A stretch of DNA of 64,000 nt from contig NZ_VHIP01000001.1 of assembly GCF_006494365.1 (NCBI RefSeq), positions 434,001-498,000 on the forward strand, in the 5' to 3' direction. Below, in pieces: positions 58,176-64,000 of this stretch. Source of the stretch: Aestuariibacter sp. GS-14. GTDB lineage: Bacteria > Pseudomonadota > Gammaproteobacteria > Enterobacterales > Alteromonadaceae. The notes under the pieces are model-generated. The model was not told the DNA's origin and ran no database searches. It saw nothing but the letters and a program-made list of their open reading frames with translations. Both the position numbers and the translations under genes were made by a program. Within the stretch, counting starts at the first letter, position 1; every line of letters starts with the position of its first letter.

Positions 58176-58973
58176 GTGTTTAAGAGTACAAGCCAAAAAA
58201 TCGGAAAATTATGGCAGGCCTACAAGCGTTTGCGGGAAGCTGACGCTATTTCAAAACACTTTTCTACATTTTTAACCCCGGTTATTGCGCATTCAGACCT
58301 GTTACGTGATGAAGTGTATAAAATTCGTCACAACGTATACTGCGAGGAACTTGCTTTTGAGCCCGTCAGAGAAAATGGCATGGAAACTGACGACTTCGAC
58401 GCCTGGTCACAATATTGTATGATTCAGCATCTGAATACCAAGGCATATGCAGGTACCGTAAGACTGGTAACACCAAGAAGCTCAGATGAGCTGCTTCCTT
58501 TGGAAAAATATTGTCTGCATTCCATTGCCCACCCTGAATTTACGCCAGGACATTTCAAGCGAGAGGAGATTTGTGAAATATCCCGCCTTGCCGTACCTGC
58601 ACAGTTCAGACGACGGGCGATGGATAAATTTGCCGGGGCAGCAACCGGTGCAATTAACGAAACCACCTACTCTGAAACAGAGCTTCGCTGCTTTCCATTT
58701 ATTGCTATCGGCCTGTATTTAACGGCAGCATCATTAGCGCTTAGTCAGGGTATTCGTCACGCCTTTGTCATGATGGAACCACGACTAGCGCGCAGTATGC
58801 GTTTTATTGGCATTAAGTTTGTACAAATTGGCCCTACCATTGATTATCACGGTCAACGAGCGCCTTATTATATCAATGCAGAGTTGCTGTTAAAAAATCT
58901 GACACCTGGATTTAAATACATGCTGAAAGACATTCAAACTCAGGTTAACAAGCAAATTCAACAAAACTCCTGA
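58176..58973 (+). CDS. PEP-CTERM/exosortase system-associated acyltransferase
   Basis: The 265-residue GNAT-like protein resembles the exosortase A-associated acyltransferase family: YKIRHNVYCEELAFEP near residue 48 and CEISRLAVPAQFRRR near residue 132 are its two typical blocks. It acts in the cytoplasm on an acyl donor; the acceptor in PEP-CTERM systems is unknown. The GTG start (58176) has GAGG 8 nt upstream. It lies just before the PEP-CTERM genes, which supports the family call. Confidence 0.85.
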   Translation: MFKSTSQKIGKLWQAYKRLREADAISKHFSTFLTPVIAHSDLLRDEVYKIRHNVYCEELAFEPVRENGMETDDFDAWSQYCMIQHLNTKAYAGTVRLVTPRSSDELLPLEKYCLHSIAHPEFTPGHFKREEICEISRLAVPAQFRRRAMDKFAGAATGAINETTYSETELRCFPFIAIGLYLTAASLALSQGIRHAFVMMEPRLARSMRFIGIKFVQIGPTIDYHGQRAPYYINAELLLKNLTPGFKYMLKDIQTQVNKQIQQNS

Positions 58974-59171
58974 ACAACTCGTTCAATAATCAACCAACCC
59001 GTTATCCAAATTACCCGATACGTTGTATAAATAGTCTTTTTTGAGCAGGCGTATTAGTTAATTTAAATAACGTCAGTAAAACCGTCATATATGTCGAAAA
59101 ACTTTACAGCAGCTATTTCCCAGCGACTTGAAGACAACTTAAGTTATTGTTAATTAATATTATTTAAAAAC

Positions 59172-59187
59172 TGGCACACATGATGCT
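59172..59187 (+). promoter_or_regulatory. Sigma-54 promoter for the first PEP-CTERM gene
   Basis: TGGCACACATGATGCT fits the -24/-12 consensus TGGCAC-N5-TTGCW with exact GG-to-GC spacing and one mismatch (ATGCT for TTGCT). It lies 44 bp before the ATG. A nearly identical box precedes the second PEP-CTERM gene. The upstream 58974-59171 interval holds no gene and no clear enhancer repeat that I could see. Confidence 0.78.
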
Positions 59188-59231
59188 AATAGCTAAGTGC
59201 GGTAACTTTCGAATCTTAGAGGACAGTACTA

Positions 59232-60068
59232 ATGAAAGCATTATCAATTTTATCAAAAGCATTACCATTGACGGTAGCCCTGGCTTTTGCATCTACTACT
59301 CAGGCTGCAACTATCAGTTTTGGTGGTGTAACTGCGAATGATGGTTCAGGCTTAACCAGTTCATACATTGATCCACTGACTGGTGGACAAGCAGATTATT
59401 TCATTGAATCGTTTGACCAAGCAACTAACTTTAGCGGTCTTCCAGGTTCTATTGCATACAACGACCCAGGTTTTGATCAGGAATGTTCTGTTAACAGTGC
59501 TAACGGCGGTCCTGCTGGCGTTACAGTAACTGCAAACGCTTCTGAAGTAGGTATTCGCAAAGGTTCTGTTGCAAACGTTGCAGCTGCACCAGCCGGTGAC
59601 ACAACTTGCTTCGGTTACCTGACCAACAACGGTTCTGGTGTTGCTACTACCGTTTTCGATTACAGCGCGCTGTTAAGCTACTACACCACTCTGTATAGCT
59701 CAAACACCCTGTTAGGTATTACTTATTTAGGTTTCTACTGGGGTTCAGTAGATACTTATAACGATTTCGAGTTCTACTCAGATGGTAACCTGGTAACATC
59801 AATTACCGGTTCACAATTGCTGAGTGCGTTAGGCGGTCAGTCTGGTAACCAGACTTCTTCTAAGTCAAACGTTTATGTAAACATCGATTTCTCTATCGCA
59901 GAGCAGTTTGACACTCTGGTAATTAAAACCAGCGGCATTGCAGGTGAGTTCGACAACATCGTTGTTGGTCTGAGCACCCGTGAAATTCCAGTTCCTGCTC
60001 CTACAGGTCTGGCACTGTTCGCTTTCGGTCTGATTGCATTAGGCCTACGCTCTCGTTTGAAAAAATAA
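59232..60068 (+). CDS. PEP-CTERM-type surface protein, copy 1
   Basis: The 278-residue protein has a signal peptide (about residues 1-25, ending TQAA before TISFGG), an extracellular domain, and a C-terminal sorting tail: VPAPTGLALFAFGLIALG then RSRLKK. The tail has VPAP in place of VPEP but keeps the hydrophobic span and basic end cleaved by exosortases. YLGFYWGSVDTYND resembles the Npun_F0296 exosortase-dependent surface family. It is preceded by a sigma-54 box and followed by a terminator. It is the first of two tandem paralogues. Confidence 0.87.
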   Translation: MKALSILSKALPLTVALAFASTTQAATISFGGVTANDGSGLTSSYIDPLTGGQADYFIESFDQATNFSGLPGSIAYNDPGFDQECSVNSANGGPAGVTVTANASEVGIRKGSVANVAAAPAGDTTCFGYLTNNGSGVATTVFDYSALLSYYTTLYSSNTLLGITYLGFYWGSVDTYNDFEFYSDGNLVTSITGSQLLSALGGQSGNQTSSKSNVYVNIDFSIAEQFDTLVIKTSGIAGEFDNIVVGLSTREIPVPAPTGLALFAFGLIALGLRSRLKK

Positions 60069-60090
60069 CGAGGTAGAAAGTTTACCGCTA

Positions 60091-60119
60091 AAAAAGCCGG
60101 CCAAGTGCCGGTTTTTTTT
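60091..60119 (+). terminator. Terminator after PEP-CTERM copy 1
   Basis: CCGGC-CAAGT-GCCGG with a flanking A run and TTTTTTTT gives an intrinsic terminator 29 bp after the stop, so the second PEP-CTERM gene must be transcribed from its own promoter. Confidence 0.85.
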
Positions 60120-60184
60120 ACACCTTAACATCCCCGTCGCTTTGCTAAATTCGCAACTCATTGAAAGATAAATTATTTATTTTT

Positions 60185-60200
60185 TGGCACAATTGATGCT
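60185..60200 (+). promoter_or_regulatory. Sigma-54 promoter for the second PEP-CTERM gene
   Basis: TGGCACAATTGATGCT matches the box of copy 1 at 14 of 16 positions and the -24/-12 consensus with correct spacing. It lies 42 bp before the ATG, within 2 bp of the distance seen for copy 1. Confidence 0.78.
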
Positions 60201-60242
60201 TTATTGTTCAGTGTAACTTTCTTTTTTACAGGGGATAGTAAA

Positions 60243-61085
60243 ATGAACAAATTTTCCAGCTTTACAAAAGCCCTCACACTCACTGCTGCGGTAGTTTTGG
60301 GGTCGTCAAATGTTGCAAATGCAGCAACTATTACCTTCGGTGGCGCAACGGCCAATGACGGTTCAGGCTTAACCAGTTCATTCATTGACCCGGTTACTGG
60401 TGGTTTATCTGGTTATTTTATTGAAACATTTGATATCGCTACAGGTGATCCTACATTCCCAGGCTCAACTGCTTATACAAAGCCCGGGTTTGAAAGTGAA
60501 TGCGCGGTAAACAGTTTAAACGGCGGACCAATCGGTGTAGATGTAACGGCCAGTGCATCTGAGATAGGCGTAAGAAAAGGTACGCTTAACAATGTGGCAG
60601 CAGCCCCTGCTAACGACACAACCTGTTATGGTTATGTTACCAACAACGGCTCTGGTACATCCTCTATCACGTTTGACTATAACGATTTACTGACTTATTT
60701 CACAAGTACGTTAAGTTCCAACACGCTGTTGGGAATTACGTATCTGGGCTTTTACTGGGGTTCAGTTGATACTTACAACGATTTTAAGTTCTATTCCGGC
60801 GGTAGTCTGGTAACTCAAATTACAGGTTCGCAATTGTTGTCGGCCTTAGGCGGACAGTCTGGTAATCAATCCAGCCCAGCCTCTAACACCTACGTGAACA
60901 TAGCATTCTCGATTGCTGATCAGTTCGATACACTGGTAATAGATACCAGCGGTATTGCAGGTGAGTTCGACAACATTGTAATTGGTTTAAGCACTCGCGA
61001 AATTCCGGTGCCTGCACCAACTGGTTTAGCGTTATTTGCTTTTGGTCTGGTTGCGCTGGGATTGCGTTCACGTCTGAAACGCTAA
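60243..61085 (+). CDS. PEP-CTERM-type surface protein, copy 2
   Basis: The 280-residue paralogue of the preceding gene has the same layout: signal peptide (about residues 1-25, ending VANAA before TITFGG), a domain with YLGFYWGSVDTYND and TLVIDTSGIAGEFDNIV, and the tail VPAPTGLALFAFGLVALG with RSRLKR. The two proteins align almost throughout. The ATG at 60243 has GGGGA upstream; an upstream ATG at 60204 would sit within the transcribed leader and is not used. Sorting by an exosortase encoded elsewhere is inferred. Confidence 0.87.
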   Translation: MNKFSSFTKALTLTAAVVLGSSNVANAATITFGGATANDGSGLTSSFIDPVTGGLSGYFIETFDIATGDPTFPGSTAYTKPGFESECAVNSLNGGPIGVDVTASASEIGVRKGTLNNVAAAPANDTTCYGYVTNNGSGTSSITFDYNDLLTYFTSTLSSNTLLGITYLGFYWGSVDTYNDFKFYSGGSLVTQITGSQLLSALGGQSGNQSSPASNTYVNIAFSIADQFDTLVIDTSGIAGEFDNIVIGLSTREIPVPAPTGLALFAFGLVALGLRSRLKR

Positions 61086-61110
61086 AATGACATAAAGTTT
61101 TATTTTTTGA

Positions 61111-61136
61111 GCCGGCTTAATGCCGGCTTTCTTTGT
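61111..61136 (+). terminator. Terminator after PEP-CTERM copy 2
   Basis: GCCGGC-TTAAT-GCCGGC (61111-61127) is a 6-bp GC stem followed by TTTCTTTG, 25 bp after the stop codon. Confidence 0.8.
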
Positions 61137-61162
61137 TTTAGCAAAAAAAAAGCTATAGTAGT

Positions 61163-61179
61163 GGTTACGAGGAATAACC
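61163..61179 (+). promoter_or_regulatory. Hairpin with GGA in the loop, leader of the FAD oxidase gene
   Basis: GGTTA-CGAGGAA-TAACC is a 5-bp stem with the only Shine-Dalgarno-like sequence in its loop, 16 nt before the ATG. A GGA in a hairpin loop is the CsrA-binding pattern. Short, so it may be chance. Confidence 0.35.
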
Positions 61180-61189
61180 AAGCACTATT

Positions 61190-62821
61190 ATGGATATCTA
61201 CCAAACACTTCGAAACCATTTCGATTCTCATCCACACGCCGTCATTATCTCAACTGAGCACGCAATTAAAGCTTACAGTGGCACCACTTTTAGCGACCAT
61301 GCTGCACTGGCGGCAGCTATTAAGATTTCGCACAGAGAAATCATACCGTCTCTGTTAGCACTTGCGAACTCGCATAATTTTGTTGTTCACCCCGTTAGTT
61401 CCAACAAAAACTGGGGATATGGTTCAATTACTCAGGATAGTGCCAATCGCCCTATTGTATTGCTCGATTTGTCGGGCATGTGTCAAATAATGCCCACCAG
61501 TAAGTCACTAGGGCTCATTACCATTGAACCAGGTGTTACGCAGCAAATGCTCTACGATTACTTGCAGGAGCAAGACTGGCAGCATATGGTGCCTGTAACA
61601 GGTGCGGGTCCCAGTTGTAGTGTGCTAAGTAATGCGCTAGAGCGCGGTTATGGCATTACGCCGCATACTGACCACTTCTATGCCTGCACAGCACTTAAGG
61701 CATTTATTCCTCATCCTGATTTGTGCCAACAGGAGTACGCTTCTGCTGTATCAGCACTCGATAAAAGCGAAGACGATTTTATAGACAAAACCTTCAAATG
61801 GGGCCTGGGCCCTTATTTGGATGGACTCTTTACCCAAAGCAATTTAGGCATAGTGTCAGAAATGACCATAAGACTGGCGAAGAAGCCAAATGCATTCAGC
61901 GCCTTTTATATTCAGGTATTCGACGCGGAAAAATTTAAGGAAAGTGTTGAGTTTATTCGAACGCTGCTGGAATCCCAGGCCGGCATGGTTGGCTCTATTA
62001 ACCTGATGGACAAACGTCGTCTGGTTTCAATGACCTGTAAAAATCCAAATATTGATCAATCCCCTATCATGCCGTTAACGGATGAACAGGTTAATTCGCT
62101 TGCTGCTGCTAAGCGCTTACCGGAATGGATGATTGTGGGTTCAATTTACGGCGATCAACCCGTGGTGAATTATGTTAAGAAATACGTCAAAAGACATGCC
62201 CGAAAACTTGGCAGAATACTCTTTTCTGATTCACTATTACTGAAAATGGCGCATCGATTTGCGTCGATGCCGCTCGACTTCATTCCCATGTTTAAAGATG
62301 TAAAAGCGCAACTTACTTCATTGCAAGAAGGGGTTGAGATTATGCTAGGCAAACCCAACCAGGTTGCACTCCCTCTTCCTTACTGGCGCAATCCATCCAA
62401 ACAACCAGACAAAGCCTTACCGTTACATCCCGCGGACGACCAGTGTGGCTTACTTTGGTATGCACCGCTTATTGCCATGGATCCATCTACGCTGTCCCAC
62501 TTTGTCGATTTCGTAAGAAATACAATGCTTCGATTCGAACTGGACCCTTTTATTACGTTTACCAACCTTAAGCACGATTGTATCGACTCGACAGTTCCAT
62601 TGGTATTCGATAAGCAGGATCCTGCACAAACAGAAAAGGCACATGCCTGTTTGAGGGCGTTGATTGACGAAGGGTGTAAGCAAGGCTTTGTGCCTTATCG
62701 TTTACCCATCACAGAACAAGCCAGACTGGATAAAGGCACCCCGTTCTGGCAGTCGATAAAAGTGATAAAACAGGCTATGGATCCGAATAATATTCTGTCG
62801 CCAGGAAAGTACGATGCATAA
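61190..62821 (+). CDS. FAD-linked oxidase of the vanillyl-alcohol oxidase type
   Basis: The 543-residue flavoprotein has a PCMH-type FAD-binding domain: VVHPVSSNKNWGYGS is the FAD-contact block near residue 66 and IEPGVTQQMLYDYLQEQDW the following segment. The C-terminal NNILSPGKY fits the end of this superfamily (vanillyl-alcohol oxidase, 4-cresol dehydrogenase). No signal peptide or membrane segment is seen. Substrate and electron acceptor are unknown. Such an oxidase in a PEP-CTERM region may modify a lipid or sugar; that is speculation. Confidence 0.83.
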   Translation: MDIYQTLRNHFDSHPHAVIISTEHAIKAYSGTTFSDHAALAAAIKISHREIIPSLLALANSHNFVVHPVSSNKNWGYGSITQDSANRPIVLLDLSGMCQIMPTSKSLGLITIEPGVTQQMLYDYLQEQDWQHMVPVTGAGPSCSVLSNALERGYGITPHTDHFYACTALKAFIPHPDLCQQEYASAVSALDKSEDDFIDKTFKWGLGPYLDGLFTQSNLGIVSEMTIRLAKKPNAFSAFYIQVFDAEKFKESVEFIRTLLESQAGMVGSINLMDKRRLVSMTCKNPNIDQSPIMPLTDEQVNSLAAAKRLPEWMIVGSIYGDQPVVNYVKKYVKRHARKLGRILFSDSLLLKMAHRFASMPLDFIPMFKDVKAQLTSLQEGVEIMLGKPNQVALPLPYWRNPSKQPDKALPLHPADDQCGLLWYAPLIAMDPSTLSHFVDFVRNTMLRFELDPFITFTNLKHDCIDSTVPLVFDKQDPAQTEKAHACLRALIDEGCKQGFVPYRLPITEQARLDKGTPFWQSIKVIKQAMDPNNILSPGKYDA

Positions 62822-62948
62822 TCAGTATAACAATATCCCAGTTCCAGTTACCGCACTGGCCATACCGTTCGTTGAGTAACGGTAGCCAGTCCGCAAGCAA
62901 ACTGTTATCTTGAAGCAGCACTGAAAAGAGTAGTAGTGAGAGGAAAGG

Positions 62949-64000
62949 ATGCAAATAAAACGTCTGAACGCACTTTGGATTGTTATCGCGTTATCGGCCT
63001 GTACGCCAAAGTCGGCCGAAGAGCAACTTGCTAATGCAATGGCATTGGTAGCAGAAGGTGAAAAAGTTGCGGCCATTGTTGAATTAAAGAACGCCGTAAT
63101 CACTGAGCCGAATAATGCAGAAGCGCGTTACCAATTAGGGCGTCTTGAATTTGAACAGGGACTCTTTGAAGAGTCAGAGAAAGAAATTCGCCGCGCGTTA
63201 GATCTAGCCTATCCGGTTGTGGATGCTTACCCAGTCTTAATCCGGTCAATTTTCTATCAGAATGACTTTGATCGCGTATTGTTAGAACTCGATTCACAAC
63301 CCGTGATTCAGGATACGCAGGTTAAAAGCACACTTGCCTTGTTTAGCTATTTGTCAAAACTAAAAGGTGGAGAGCAGGATCCGGTGATCCCTGCTGAATC
63401 ACTGAAGCAGGAAGAATTACTGATTGCTCAGGCCTACCAGACACTTGAGCAGGGCAACCCAACGGTTGCGCTGAACATTACACAAAAGTTTACCACGCCC
63501 TCAATTGAGCCTTTTGAAAAGCAGCTACTCAAGGGAATGATCTATTCTCTCCAGAACGAACATGTAAATGCCATCATTGCGTTCACTGACGCACTGGAGA
63601 TCTTTCCCAGTTACCACGTAGCTCGCTTTTTACTTGCCGAACAGTTGATTGAAGATAAACAACTTACTCGCGCCGATGAGCAGGTAGAACGCTTATTGCT
63701 GTTAAATCCCAATAGTGGACACGCCAATTACTTAAAAGCACTGATCTATTTCTACCAGGATAATTACGAACAAGCTCTTCAACTTGCAAATGTTGCGTTG
63801 CAAAACGATGCTAAACCCGCTCTTGCCAGTTTTGTGGCAGGAACAAGTGCCTACCGCACCGGGCGATTAGAAAGTGCTTTACGCTATTTAAATACAGCGG
63901 CCAGCACTTTACCACCTGGCCACCCGACTCACCGCTTGCTCGCACAGGTTAAACTGGAGTTAGGCTATGTTGAGGATGTTGCCAGTAGCCTTGATGGCCT
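62949..64000 (+). CDS. prsT: PrsT-like TPR lipoprotein of the PEP-CTERM system, N-terminal part
   Basis: This gene is open at the right edge; 350 codons are inside. The start MQIKRLNALWIVIALSAC carries a lipobox (LSAC). Tetratricopeptide-like helix pairs follow: ELKNAVITEPNNAEARYQLG, then FTDALEIFPSYHVARFLLAE and RLLLLNPNSGHANYLKALIY. The layout fits PrsT, the TPR lipoprotein of exosortase A systems, thought to help build exopolysaccharide. The ATG has GGAAAGG upstream. The rest of the system (prsK, prsR, exosortase) would be expected further right. Confidence 0.8.
   Translation, partial: MQIKRLNALWIVIALSACTPKSAEEQLANAMALVAEGEKVAAIVELKNAVITEPNNAEARYQLGRLEFEQGLFEESEKEIRRALDLAYPVVDAYPVLIRSIFYQNDFDRVLLELDSQPVIQDTQVKSTLALFSYLSKLKGGEQDPVIPAESLKQEELLIAQAYQTLEQGNPTVALNITQKFTTPSIEPFEKQLLKGMIYSLQNEHVNAIIAFTDALEIFPSYHVARFLLAEQLIEDKQLTRADEQVERLLLLNPNSGHANYLKALIYFYQDNYEQALQLANVALQNDAKPALASFVAGTSAYRTGRLESALRYLNTAASTLPPGHPTHRLLAQVKLELGYVEDVASSLDG

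Noticed and set aside
62853-62889. Long imperfect hairpin between the FAD oxidase gene and the PrsT-like gene
   Set aside because: ACTGGC/GCCAGT with inner ACCGTT/AACGGT pairs, but there is no T run, so it is not a convincing terminator; function unclear.
62822-63297. Minus-strand ORFs antisense to the PrsT-like gene
   Set aside because: The plus frame is open to the window edge, has a lipobox signal and TPR pattern; the minus frames have no such features.

Overview
The window looks like the chromosome of a marine gammaproteobacterium of the order Alteromonadales. This is inferred from gene order and protein style; no rRNA or marker gene was compared. Gene density is high. I see no IS element, prophage, CRISPR array, tRNA or rRNA.

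Layout. 1-12.1 kb (minus strand) is the classic rpsB-tsf-pyrH-frr-uppS-cdsA-dxr-rseP-bamA-skp-fabZ-lpxA-lpxB run: translation, isoprenoid and phospholipid precursors, outer-membrane assembly and lipid A. lpxD, normally between skp and fabZ, is absent and a terminator stands in its place. 12.4-16.9 kb (plus) is map, glnD, dapD, divergent from rpsB. 16.9-29.1 kb is an expanded version of the enterobacterial yqcA-truC-yqcC-csrB-syd-queF-ppnN neighbourhood. 29.2-33.1 kb holds a DUF3192 protein, a HDOD-like protein, an NAD-type isocitrate dehydrogenase and a ComEA-like protein. 33.1-38.6 kb (minus) is queA-tgt-yajC-secD-secF. 39.5-46.0 kb is a yjfI-yjfJ-K+ channel-yjfK-yjfL-yjfM-yjfC-rhomboid-VC0807-like membrane-stress cluster. 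46.1-48.7 kb carries a lipoprotein alkaline phosphatase and CheV. 48.9-54.1 kb is the glyoxylate shunt (aceA, a LysR regulator, glcB). 54.3-58.0 kb holds a patatin, a UDP-glucuronate 4-epimerase-like enzyme, a trypsin-like protease and a YdcF/ElyC-like protein. 58.1-64.0 kb is the edge of an exosortase/PEP-CTERM locus: an exosortase-associated acyltransferase, two tandem PEP-CTERM-type surface proteins, a VAO-type FAD oxidase and the start of a PrsT-like TPR lipoprotein.

Main unannotated signals. (1) Two minus-strand non-coding RNAs of about 330 and 344 nt (21146-21475 and 22337-22680) each carry about 20 GGA motifs, share their 5' ends, end in strong intrinsic terminators, and each have a TGTAAG-N6-CGTACA GacA/UvrY-type box about 177 bp upstream of the inferred start. 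They lie in the yqcC-syd interval where E. coli has csrB, so I read them as duplicated CsrB-type sponges of CsrA. A NYN-domain (RNase-fold) gene sits between them. (2) Both PEP-CTERM genes are preceded by near-consensus -24/-12 sigma-54 promoters of the form TGGCACA-N2-TGATGCT. (3) Others are a 13-bp tandem repeat ahead of the yjf cluster, an orphan plus-strand terminator that may mark a small RNA, and a diguanylate cyclase coupled by a 4-bp overlap to the nucleotide hydrolase gene ppnN.
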